From Planctomycetota bacterium (GTDB taxonomy: Bacteria; Planctomycetota; SZUA-567; H5-PLA8): a DNA stretch of 42,300 nt. Positions 34,701-42,300 of this stretch are shown here, in pieces. Position numbers and translations under genes: made by a program. The DNA is taken from positions 1-42,300 of the forward strand of contig JAKLKQ010000059.1 of assembly GCA_023150555.1 (NCBI GenBank), in the 5' to 3' direction. Below the pieces are notes generated by a model. That model saw nothing but the letters and a program-made list of their open reading frames with translations, was not told the DNA's origin and searched no databases. Positions within the stretch are counted from its first letter, which is position 1; each line of letters starts with the position of its first letter.

Positions 34701-34813
34701 TCGAAGTCCCCTTCGCGCTCAACGACCCTGCCGGCGAGTGGACGCTGATCCTGCGCGATATCACGACGGGCCTCGACACGCTGCTGAAGGTGGAACTGAC
34801 TTACGCGAAGTGA
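31790..34813 (+). CDS. Secreted GH42-like (beta-galactosidase-type) protein
   Basis: The product of about 1007 residues has a signal peptide (MTRFLRSRACAVLLLAALAA) if it starts at the GTG 31790, which follows GGGGAG; an ATG at 31754 would add 12 residues but lacks a ribosome site. The central part resembles GH42 TIM barrels: YSLACEPSVTNL with Glu314 as possible acid/base, and EFRRWLSRDVYGTVSVLNQA followed by WGTDFKDWD, very like the family's YGT-LN-AWGT signature at 345-357. A Rossmann-like domain at about 635-680 (SDEELEQLRAFVKNGGTLVA) matches the GH42 trimerisation domain. The C-terminal 150 residues look beta-rich. Activity is inferred. Confidence 0.75.
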   Translation: MTRFLRSRACAVLLLAALAAGAWAARAEETPPPDPGPAPEKTEQPPDAGKATAVEVELPKTNTDTKGLGVAVKTGEDPPPVPEDLSIVRIRPAAPDVARGEPMAIEVTGPEAFLKGANASYVLSDEYGRQVLRGAVRLGEQPAGAGGAKVFKVPTAQTIATEHTLSVTLVGGDDRRVERITAFRVQRPREWDDWIALVHAPYGKGDWRTLQRLGIQGGMAYRMHAQRLSDLRMAGVPFYVENVARQFLARYRADPDAWLRVLEAQAAAPTGYEPLQRDPSLAAPEFEQAYAEELHRHAEFYRAHGPLFYSLACEPSVTNLSAAMDFDFHPEALKEFRRWLSRDVYGTVSVLNQAWGTDFKDWDDIVPMTTADARLRLKVGTMNFGPWIDFRDFQDLLFAKALASGAKLVRRDDEKARVGITGALGAFAFGGWDWQRLSASLDVVEAYDVGGARALWRDLAPGKPALATLPLSNDPALLQEALRSSWALALEGGPRGVLLWDEAPPAAGGDPARVLLDAEGKPALPAQVLAPTLRELAGPLGRLLAQSRPVPAEVALLYSPASVRLNWLFEADGLLGDGWFKAWGTDTARERRESPQLRLRESWMKLLSDLGVAWKFVSSEQLAKGTLTAPGAAFRAVVLPRACALSDEELEQLRAFVKNGGTLVADAWCARFDAHGKAREKPALDELFGIDTQSEPPLAQPERALEELQAVAPNAGAAPLPADLYLALPPAYSDKPAWRGEPPLSRSEYRRSPVLVKRSVEKGTALYLNMNLEDYLRWRLGPDRPRAKALREALATLAFPAILKELPVDLAASELPAGTEILRLELGQGDERVRLVALRRNLQQRLHELGRGDDSNAKLEKAEPFKLALRGKAWASNVLGDRPPEHTASVSGTLDPVTPTILALRDKNSPVPACSVPPSIAGGETLKIRVLPGVGAAKGPRVYGLRVKAPDGSELFHYGGSWLSADGTLSIEVPFALNDPAGEWTLILRDITTGLDTLLKVELTYAK

Positions 34814-34851
34814 GTAGGTGCCGTGGAAAATATATTGAGGGGATGCATTGG

Positions 34852-35196
34852 ATGAAAAGAATGACCAATTCAGACCTTGTTCCAGTAATGAACAACACCA
34901 AATGGGACGAACTGCGCTTAGCAATGTATTCCCTCGGCGAACTCCGCCCTAAGTGGCGAACCAAGGATGTAGAAACTGGTTTCATTTCTAGTTGGGATGG
35001 AGATTGGTACTATCACTTTCGAAACGGAGGATATGAGAGCATCGAGTGGGCTGAGATTCGAGTATTATCGCCGGAGCAGGAGACTGTAGTGTTTAACGAG
35101 CTTATAGCCATTCACGTCCCCGGAGAGCGAACGGAAAATGGGTTTAGAGTTTTCGGTTACGTACCTCGAGGTCAAACAATTAGCTACGTTGCTTGA
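34852..35196 (+). CDS. Small AT-rich gene, DUF6678-like
   Basis: The 114-residue product contains NNTKWDELRLAMYSL, WRTKDVETGFISSWDGDWYY and YESIEWAEIRVL, which I recall as the pattern of DUF6678 proteins, a family without known function. The start at 34852 is set by GAGGGG 9 nt upstream. Base and codon use differ sharply from every neighbour, with AT-rich third positions, so it was probably acquired recently. No signal peptide or membrane helix is visible. It lies between the GH42-like gene and a small phage-like gene, and may be cargo or an immunity-type protein; the family name is from memory. Confidence 0.7.
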   Translation: MKRMTNSDLVPVMNNTKWDELRLAMYSLGELRPKWRTKDVETGFISSWDGDWYYHFRNGGYESIEWAEIRVLSPEQETVVFNELIAIHVPGERTENGFRVFGYVPRGQTISYVA

Positions 35197-35216
35197 TGAT
35201 TCTGGAGAGCGAGTCG

Positions 35217-35624
35217 ATGACCCTTAACGAGATGCGCGCGGTAATCGCCGACGTGGCGTACCCGGGCTACGAGTTTTCGGTGCGCGACGACCGCGGCGTG
35301 CCGTACCTGCAAGGCCGCTACCAGGAAGCCGACATCGCCACCGGCCGCGCCGAATGGCAGCACACCCGCAAGTGGCTGTTGAGCGAGCACATGGTCAAGA
35401 GCGAGGTCGTGCAGACGGCGTTGAAGCTGATCCTGACCAGCCTGGAGCACCGCGCGCGGGAGCACTTCCTGTACAAGGGCGAACGCTGCTACGGGCCGCA
35501 CTTCGACGTCGACACGCTCTACGAGATCGCGAAAGAGAAGAAACTCGCCTTCCGCTCGCCGCCGGGCCAGCCGGCGGACGCACCTCGCGAAGCGGCAAAG
35601 ACCAGTGACGGCGAAGACCGGTAG
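35217..35624 (+). CDS. Small conserved protein, possibly phage-related
   Basis: The product of about 135 residues reads VAYPGYEFSVRDDRGVPYLQ, WQHTRKWLLSEHMVKSEVVQ and HFDVDTLYEIAKEKK. I have the impression of a family found in phage and prophage genomes whose members share the RKWxLSxHMxxSEVVQT and DVDxL elements, but I cannot name it. GGAGAG lies 7 nt before the ATG at 35217. Upstream ATG 35196 overlaps the stop of the preceding gene and is also possible. Unlike that AT-rich gene, its base composition matches the rest of the window. No membrane or export signal is visible. Confidence 0.65.
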   Translation: MTLNEMRAVIADVAYPGYEFSVRDDRGVPYLQGRYQEADIATGRAEWQHTRKWLLSEHMVKSEVVQTALKLILTSLEHRAREHFLYKGERCYGPHFDVDTLYEIAKEKKLAFRSPPGQPADAPREAAKTSDGEDR

Positions 35625-35660
35625 CTACCCGCCCGGCCAGGCGCGGCAAAGCGGAGTTTG

Positions 35661-35676
35661 AATCCGCAATCGGATT
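35661..35676. terminator. Small hairpin between convergent genes
   Basis: AATCCG-CAAT-CGGATT forms a 6-bp stem at the end of the minus-strand prenyltransferase-repeat gene, overlapping its stop codon. There is no T tract. It could serve as an mRNA end for either convergent gene. Confidence 0.3.
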
Positions 35677-36760
35677 ACCGCTGGTAGATCGGCAGGTAGC
35701 GGTACGGGATGCCCAGGATGACGATGCTCATCGTCGTGCGCCAGATGCCGCCCGGGTCCGACTTGACGCGGAAGTAGCCGCGGTCGCGGCCGGTCTTGAT
35801 CTGGCCTTCGATGAGTTCGTTGGAGATGTCCGGGTACCACTTCAGCCAGTAGGCCTTGAAGCGCCCGCCCTGTGCGCCGGCCTGGTACATGGCCTGCGCG
35901 GCGTAGTAGTGGCCGTACAGGAACCACTGCGTGTCGTGCTTCTTCTCGCGCTCGCTAATCAGGAAATCGAGGCCGTCCTTCAGGCGCGTGGCCTTGTACT
36001 CGCCGGCGAGCATCAGGCTCATCAGGCCCGCGGCGGTGGTGGACCACTTCTTGCCGTTGCCGGGCGTGTAGGCGAAACCCGAATGCCCGTCGTTGTCCTT
36101 GGGCGTGCGGCAGCTTTCGACGTACTTGATGGCTCGTTCGATGGTCTCCTTCGGCACGGGCATGCCTGCGTCCTTGCTGGCGCGCAGGGCCAGCAGCTGC
36201 ATCACCGTCACCGACAGGTCGGCCCCGCCGGAAGGACGCGGGTCGTAGCGCCATCCGCCGTTGTCGGCCTGGCAGCGCACGAGCAGATCGACGGCCTTCT
36301 TGAGCTTGTCGTAAATGCGCTTATCGCGGGTGTGTCCCCAGGCTTCGGCCAGCGCGATCGTCGCAAGGCCGTGCTGGTACATCACGCCGCTGGTCTTGCC
36401 CTTATAAAGGAGGCCCGACGGCTGGGCCTGGGAGAGGATGTAGTCGATGCTGCGCGCGATGTTCTTGCCGTAGCGGCCTTCGCCCGGCAGGTTGCCGTTG
36501 ACCATCCAGGCCAGGATCGCGGTGGCGACGATGCCCGGGTCCGTGCCCAGGTCGCCGCTGAACGAACCGTTGCTGCGTTGCTGGCTGGCGAGCCACTGCT
36601 GCCCGAGCTGGATTGCGGTCTTGCCTTCGCGGGTGAGTTCGACTTCAGACTCGTTCTCGCCCTTCTTCTCCGAACCCGGCATCTCCTCGGCGCGGACCGA
36701 AAGCCCGAGCAGCAGCGCGGCCAGCGGCAGGACCATGATCATCGTGCGGCGGACAGGCAT
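35675..36760 (-). CDS. Secreted prenyltransferase/squalene-oxidase-repeat protein
   Basis: The 361-residue product has a signal peptide (MVLPLAALLLGLSVRAEE after MPVRRTMI). An alpha/alpha-barrel repeat region follows with QW-like motifs, such as LASQQRSNGSFSG (58-69) and CQADNGGWRYDP (163-174). It lacks the DxDD acid motif of squalene-hopene cyclases, so it is not expected to cyclise terpenes; such repeats in planctomycetes are exported proteins of unknown role. GGGAG lies 8 nt before the ATG. It starts 20 nt after the Gln-rich coiled-coil gene on the same strand, a pairing that suggests a joint envelope function. Confidence 0.85.
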   Translation of the reverse strand: MPVRRTMIMVLPLAALLLGLSVRAEEMPGSEKKGENESEVELTREGKTAIQLGQQWLASQQRSNGSFSGDLGTDPGIVATAILAWMVNGNLPGEGRYGKNIARSIDYILSQAQPSGLLYKGKTSGVMYQHGLATIALAEAWGHTRDKRIYDKLKKAVDLLVRCQADNGGWRYDPRPSGGADLSVTVMQLLALRASKDAGMPVPKETIERAIKYVESCRTPKDNDGHSGFAYTPGNGKKWSTTAAGLMSLMLAGEYKATRLKDGLDFLISEREKKHDTQWFLYGHYYAAQAMYQAGAQGGRFKAYWLKWYPDISNELIEGQIKTGRDRGYFRVKSDPGGIWRTTMSIVILGIPYRYLPIYQR

Positions 36761-36780
36761 GGCGTCGGCTCCCTTGGGCG

Positions 36781-38958
<2,178 letters not shown>

Positions 38959-39034
38959 CTGTTCCCTTTCCCAAGCCATTTGGGAGGCTCTACCCAAGTA
39001 CTGTAGGTACACCGTATCTCCAGGCACGGCATAG

Positions 39035-39064
39035 CCTTTTGCGCATGGCAGCCTACGCAAAAGG
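39035..39064. promoter_or_regulatory. Inverted repeat in a divergent promoter region (site 1)
   Basis: CCTTTTGCG and CGCAAAAGG are perfect 9-bp inverted arms separated by 12 bp. The site lies about 77 bp upstream of the Gln-rich gene start, within the 279-bp divergent intergenic region, and could be an operator or part of a 5' leader hairpin. Confidence 0.45.
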
Positions 39065-39072
39065 GCACAGAT

Positions 39073-39085
39073 TGCACATTGTGCA
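39073..39085. promoter_or_regulatory. Inverted repeat in a divergent promoter region (site 2)
   Basis: TGCAC-ATT-GTGCA, a short perfect palindrome, lies eight bases after site 1 between the divergent genes. The size fits a dimeric repressor site. No regulator gene is adjacent. Confidence 0.4.
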
Positions 39086-39117
39086 GGCCGATTTTCTGCC
39101 CTCCTTATTCCTTATGA

Positions 39118-39135
39118 CTGCGCCAGTTAGCGCAG
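39118..39135. promoter_or_regulatory. Inverted repeat in a divergent promoter region (site 3)
   Basis: CTGCGC-CAGTTA-GCGCAG has 6-bp arms around six bases. It is the third inverted repeat in about 100 bp. The rest of this intergenic region, to the GGGGAG ribosome site of the next gene, shows no other feature. Confidence 0.4.
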
Positions 39136-39237
39136 GGCTGGAAAGAAAGGCCTGATGCGTCTTTGCTCGAAACCTTGTCCCACGTATGGCGAACCCTCAT
39201 CTTCAATGCTGACACCTTCTGACGGGGAGAAACCGCC

Positions 39238-40284
39238 ATGCGAATTCTGGACCGCCACCGGATGCTGCTCGCGGCAGGCGCACTGTGCGCGCTGACGCCG
39301 TTGGCGCTGGCCGAGGACGCGCCGAAGCCCGGGCAGGAGAAGGAGCCCGAGTTGGTCCTGAGGGTCTTCGACGTCAGCGCGCTGACCGCATTGCAAACCG
39401 ACTTCCCCGGCCCGGATGTCGTTTATTCGTCCTTCCCCGACGATGGCGCCGACGCCGCGCCGAATCCTTTTGCTGGAGCGGCATCTTCGATCCAGGTCAC
39501 GCCGGCCGACCTGGCCACCTTGATCCAGGAACGCTATTTCCCTGAAGACTTCGCGGGCGGCAACAACGCGTCGATCACCGACCAGAACGGCAAATTGGTC
39601 GTGATGCAGACGCCGGCCGTGCACTTGAAGATCGAGAAGTGGCTTCGCCAGATGCGCCGCGAATTCGCCCGCCGCGTCACCGTACAGGGCCTGGAAGTGG
39701 CCGTCGACGCGGCCGAAGCTGTGCGTTGGCTTGGCCAGGCGGGCAAGCCCGTGCCGAACGAACGCGTCAAGGCTTTCTTCGACAAGGAAAGCGGAGCCCT
39801 CGTGGTTGGCACGCCTCAGGTAACCGCCTACCACCGGCAGCGCGCGCACGCCTTCGCCGGACAAACCGTGCGCTACACCGGAAGCCTGGCAGAAGCGCCG
39901 GGCGGCTACGTGCCCAAGCTCGCGATCCGCAACGAAGGCGCGGTGCTGGACGTGACTCCGTTGATCGAACCTTCGGGCAGAGAGATCCTGCTCTCCTTGC
40001 GGTATGGACGCAGCCAGCCGTCGGCCGCCGGTCACGAGTTCTTCGAGTTCAGCGCAGCGACGGGCAAGGGCGAAGACGCGGACCGCAAGGCGGCGATGGG
40101 GCGCATCGAGTTGCCCCGGCTGGACGCGCGCACGATTCGTACGTCGCTGACGGTGCCGGCATCGGCATGGGTACTGGCCGCGACGATGGATCCGGTACCC
40201 GGCGCGAGGAAGAATTCGGCCGAGGCACGCTGGCTGCTGCTGTTCGTGCGCTGCGAGGAGATCTTCGGCGATTCGAGCCTGTAA
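39238..40284 (+). CDS. Exported secretin-N-domain-like protein, paralogue 1
   Basis: The 348-residue product has a signal peptide (MLLAAGALCALTPLALAEDA). An opening domain reads LVLRVFDVSALTALQTDFPGP, then GKLVVMQTPAVHLKIEKWLRQM, the strand-helix pattern of secretin or TonB short N-terminal domains. A later LAIRNEGAVLDVTPLIEPSG resembles the conserved strand pattern in the core of secretin-type proteins, but a complete pore domain is not evident. It is probably periplasmic or outer-membrane associated. GGGGAG lies before the ATG. A related gene follows 15 nt downstream. The family is common in planctomycetes and has no assigned function that I know of. Confidence 0.72.
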   Translation: MRILDRHRMLLAAGALCALTPLALAEDAPKPGQEKEPELVLRVFDVSALTALQTDFPGPDVVYSSFPDDGADAAPNPFAGAASSIQVTPADLATLIQERYFPEDFAGGNNASITDQNGKLVVMQTPAVHLKIEKWLRQMRREFARRVTVQGLEVAVDAAEAVRWLGQAGKPVPNERVKAFFDKESGALVVGTPQVTAYHRQRAHAFAGQTVRYTGSLAEAPGGYVPKLAIRNEGAVLDVTPLIEPSGREILLSLRYGRSQPSAAGHEFFEFSAATGKGEDADRKAAMGRIELPRLDARTIRTSLTVPASAWVLAATMDPVPGARKNSAEARWLLLFVRCEEIFGDSSL

Positions 40285-40299
40285 AGGGAAAGGACCCCC

Positions 40300-41319
40300 A
40301 TGCGAACGACTCTGCTTTCCTTGCTGCTGGTTGTGGCCCTGCCCGGCGGACATCTGGAAGCCAAGGATGCGGCCGACACCGAGGCGCCCAAGCCGCGACC
40401 GGTCCTGCGCGTGTACGACGTGGCCACGTTGTGCGAGAGTTTGACGGATTTCCCCGGCCCCGAGCTGATGCCCAATGGGCCGGTGTCCGCCCAAGGCGCC
40501 GCGGTCGCCGCGGCGCCGGCCGCCCAGATCACCGCAGCATCCATCGCAGACATGATCCGCCAGCGCGTGGATCCCGACAAATGGGACCCGATGCTGGGGA
40601 CATCCATCGAGGAACGCGCGGGACGCCTGACCATCAATCAGTTCCCGGATATACACGCGAAGATCGCGAAGCTGCTGGAGGTTACGCAGAAGAACCTGCA
40701 CCGCACGGTCGGCATCCAGGCCCTGCTGATCGAACCGCCCGCCGAAGCATTGAAGGATTACTTGAACCGCGCCGGCCACCAGGTCACGCAGGCCAACGTC
40801 GACGCGCTCCTGAAGGACGGCAAACTGCTGGCGATGCCGCAGATTCTGTTGCACAACGCCGCGCGAAGCCACCTGTTCAGCGGCTCCGCCGTCTCGTACG
40901 TCGCAGGCGCCACCGCCGGACAGGAGCGCGCCGAGCCCGATGTGGAGCAGGCGTTCGCCGGCGTGGGCCTGGACGTTCGCCCGTACTTGAACGACGACGC
41001 CACGGCGGCCAGCATCGAGCTGCGCTTCACGGCGACAGAACGCGCCACCACGGCGGCCCAAACGGAAGTGGCGGCGCCTCTGAAGCAGAAGAATGAGCAC
41101 GAAGGCACCGGGAAGAAAGGCGAACCTCCGGCCGCCCAAGAGGTGGCGGTCGAGCGCTACCGGACGCAAAGCGCAACCGTACAAGGCCGCACCACCCGCC
41201 TCACGGTCGATGCGCCCCTCGGCAAATGGGTCCTGGCCTCGATCCTGGCGCCCGCCGGAACGGAGACTCCAGGCGGGGGCGGCCAGGCCCTGCTGCTGGT
41301 GATGGTCACCCTGCCCTGA
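40300..41319 (+). CDS. Exported secretin-N-domain-like protein, paralogue 2
   Basis: The 339-residue product has a signal peptide (MRTTLLSLLLVVALPGG). Its VLRVYDVATLCESLTDFPGP matches the corresponding segment of the preceding gene, including the FPGP motif. GRLTINQFPDIHAKIAKLLE is the second shared element, and a later VGLDVRPYLNDDATAASIEL parallels the strand region. Outside these the two diverge strongly, so the duplication is old. GGGAAAGGA precedes the ATG. It is translated 15 nt after its paralogue, so the two probably assemble together in the envelope. No pore-forming C-terminal domain is obvious. Confidence 0.72.
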   Translation: MRTTLLSLLLVVALPGGHLEAKDAADTEAPKPRPVLRVYDVATLCESLTDFPGPELMPNGPVSAQGAAVAAAPAAQITAASIADMIRQRVDPDKWDPMLGTSIEERAGRLTINQFPDIHAKIAKLLEVTQKNLHRTVGIQALLIEPPAEALKDYLNRAGHQVTQANVDALLKDGKLLAMPQILLHNAARSHLFSGSAVSYVAGATAGQERAEPDVEQAFAGVGLDVRPYLNDDATAASIELRFTATERATTAAQTEVAAPLKQKNEHEGTGKKGEPPAAQEVAVERYRTQSATVQGRTTRLTVDAPLGKWVLASILAPAGTETPGGGGQALLLVMVTLP

Positions 41320-41418
41320 GCGCCCGGCAGCCGGGCTTGCGAACCGCTTGCCGCTGCGCGCCGCGCCTCGTAGAATCCGTGCGTCTTTCCGAACGCACCC
41401 CGCGAGAGCGCACACGCC

Positions 41419-41814
41419 ATGACCTCGATGAACCCGCCGCTGCTGCTGGCGATGATCCTCTGCGACAGCACCCTGCGCGAGGAAGGCACGCACAAGCTCA
41501 CGCTGCTCGGCACGTTCAACGGGCTGTACTCGCACACCTTCCCGTGCACGCACCCGACGTTCTCCGTCTTCGTGGCGCTCACCGACGGCCGCGGCAAGGT
41601 GCCCTGCAAGCTCTGCATGACCTCGCTGGAGAACGGCCACGAGATCTTCTCGCTGCCGGGGCAGATCGATTTCCAGGACCCCACGGGCGTCGCGGAGCTG
41701 GTCTTCCAGTTGCGCTCGGTCACCTTCGAAAAGCCCGGCGACTACGCGATCGAGTTCCTCGCCGAGGGCGAACCGCTCGGCTCGCGCAAGCTGCGCGTCG
41801 CCAAGGCGCCGTGA
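41419..41814 (+). CDS. DUF6941-like small cytoplasmic protein
   Basis: The 131-residue product reads LLLAMILCDSTLREEGTHKL, then TLLGTFNGLYSHTFPCTHPT and FSVFVALTDGRGKVPCKL, ending GSRKLRVAKAP. This matches what I recall of DUF6941, a small beta-rich family common in planctomycetes and other environmental bacteria. No signal or membrane segment is present. No clear Shine-Dalgarno precedes the ATG at 41419; 41428 is a possible alternative. It follows the secretin-like pair by about 100 bp. Function unknown. Confidence 0.75.
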   Translation: MTSMNPPLLLAMILCDSTLREEGTHKLTLLGTFNGLYSHTFPCTHPTFSVFVALTDGRGKVPCKLCMTSLENGHEIFSLPGQIDFQDPTGVAELVFQLRSVTFEKPGDYAIEFLAEGEPLGSRKLRVAKAP

Positions 41815-41947
41815 ACGGCAGGGGTTAGATGCGAGAGGCCAGGGACGAGAACCAGATTAGAGATAAGAGAGCGTAGATTAGAGATCACGGCGGCCCAAAG
41901 ACTGCAAATGGCAGAGATGAGGAACGACAAACTGAAAACAGCAGGAA

Positions 41948-41990
41948 CCAAGTTCCAAGTTCCAAACAAATTTCAGAACTCAACCTTCAA
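41948..41990 (+). repeat. CCAAGTTCCAAGTTCCAAAC-type intergenic repeat
   Basis: Tandem AAGTTCC units pass into AAACAAATTTCAG and CAACCTTCAAAAC. Strings of this CCAAACTCCAAGCTCC kind are a recognisable intergenic repeat class in environmental bacterial genomes, to my recollection. No coding role is visible. Confidence 0.6.
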
Positions 41991-42144
41991 AACTGCAAAC
42001 GGCAAGAACCAAACAGACAGAAGAACAGCAAACCGAAAATCGACCGCGAAATCTAATCCCGGGACAAGGAACTCGGGGCTCGAGACGGAATTCACCTTCA
42101 ACGGTTCGCGGCCGCCAAGCCTGAACCAGGGACAATTATCCGAT

Positions 42145-42168
42145 TGCCTTTGCGCCTTGGCGTGAGAT
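42145..42168 (-). repeat. ACGCCAAGGCGCAAAGG-type intergenic repeat
   Basis: Minus-strand TCTCACGCCAAGGCGCAAAG, then GCAA, is close to the canonical ACGCAAAGGCGCCAAG repeat class, related in period to the CACAGAG and CACGGAG copies elsewhere in the window. Confidence 0.65.
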
Positions 42169-42252
42169 CCGTTCCGGTTCCCGGCGCACGCAAGATGCGA
42201 TCTATTTCCGCTGCATTCTCGCCGTCAATTCGCCATTCTCTGTTCCTCCAAC

Positions 42253-42284
42253 CCGCAATCCGAAATCCACATTCCGCAATGTGG
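42253..42284 (+). repeat. CGCAATCCGAAATCC-type repeat with hairpin
   Basis: CCGCAATCCGAAATCC followed by ACATTCCGCAAT belongs to the CAATCCGAAATCCGCAAT repeat class. Its end forms a perfect hairpin, CCACATT-CCGC-AATGTGG (42267-42284). Confidence 0.6.
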
Positions 42285-42300
42285 AAGTGCCTGTCCCGGG

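Larger units (their letters stand above)
41815..42300. other. Low-complexity non-coding block with several intergenic repeat types
   Basis: No gene is supported here. The block is far richer in A than the rest of the window and consists of short, imperfect oligonucleotide repeats. These include AGATTAGAGAT twice (41854-41864 and 41875-41885), AAGTTCCAAGTTCCAAAC near 41950, a CTCACGCCAAGGCGCAAAGG copy on the minus strand and a CGCAATCCGAAATCC copy. An 85-codon frame across it (41908-42165) has repeat-derived composition and is not a gene. Confidence 0.75.

Noticed and set aside
35675..36760. Squalene-hopene cyclase
   Set aside because: Too short and lacks the DxDD catalytic motif; only the repeat fold is shared.
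39127..41640. An 837-codon frame antisense to the secretin-like pair
   Set aside because: Shadow composition rich in Arg, His, Gln and Gly; the plus-strand genes have signal peptides and ribosome sites.
41908..42165. An 85-codon frame in the final non-coding block
   Set aside because: Built from intergenic repeat text; no ribosome site or recognisable domain.

Overview
The window is about 42 kb of high-GC DNA that looks like an uncultured planctomycete or close relative. The evidence is the gene mix: a Tat-exported sulfatase beside sugar-isomerase and Gfo/Idh/MocA genes, a phytanoyl-CoA-dioxygenase family protein, a Ser/Thr kinase, tandem ExbD genes with giant TPR proteins, a prenyltransferase-repeat protein beside a Gln-rich coiled-coil protein, small DUF6941-type and secretin-N-domain-type proteins, and a divergent L3. 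The phylum call is an inference; only rplC is a phylogenetic marker. I saw no rRNA, tRNA, CRISPR array or transposase.

Layout. 1-2.6 kb: the end of an unknown gene, then two glycosyltransferases (minus). 2.6-5.7 kb: AraC regulator, Gfo/Idh/MocA oxidoreductase and sugar isomerase (minus), closed by a hairpin. 6.1-10.9 kb: PhyH-type dioxygenase, sulfatase, secreted DUF4091-like protein and CPBP protease (plus); together with the minus-strand genes this looks like a catabolic block for sulfated or modified sugars. 11.0-15.0 kb: a 1320-residue FtsK/EccC-like membrane ATPase. 15.1-16.7 kb: two small secreted proteins (minus), one with a 24-bp tandem repeat. 17.1-18.8 kb: a hydroxynitrile-lyase-type cupin, then a candidate retron. 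19.3-20.0 kb: solitary rplC. 20.3-28.0 kb: TPR, TPR, ExbB, ExbD, ExbD, a Tol/Ton-like energised envelope module. 28.2-34.8 kb: FHA-GAF-sigma54 activator, membrane Ser/Thr kinase and GH42-like secreted protein. 34.85-35.6 kb: an AT-rich islet gene and a small phage-like protein. 35.7-39.0 kb: Gln-rich protein and prenyltransferase-repeat protein (minus). 39.2-41.8 kb: two paralogous secretin-N-domain-like exported proteins and a DUF6941-type protein. 41.8-42.3 kb: non-coding, low-complexity intergenic repeats.

The most interesting feature is at 17.50-18.91 kb. A reverse transcriptase with the retron hallmarks NAxxH, YADD and VTG carries an extra N-terminal hydrophobic hairpin (probably two membrane helices). 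It is preceded by a compact structured region with the order expected of a retron msr-msd RNA: an 8-bp outer stem, an AGC that could hold the branching G, an 8-bp hairpin with a UUU loop, a long two-part hairpin, then the closing arm of the outer stem. A TTGACA box sits where transcription would begin at the outer stem, and a terminator-like hairpin follows the RT gene. No separate effector gene is adjacent, so the membrane segment may be the effector. The main alternative for the RNA is that its arms are degenerate copies of the CACCACGGAGGCACGGA-type intergenic repeat found elsewhere in the window.
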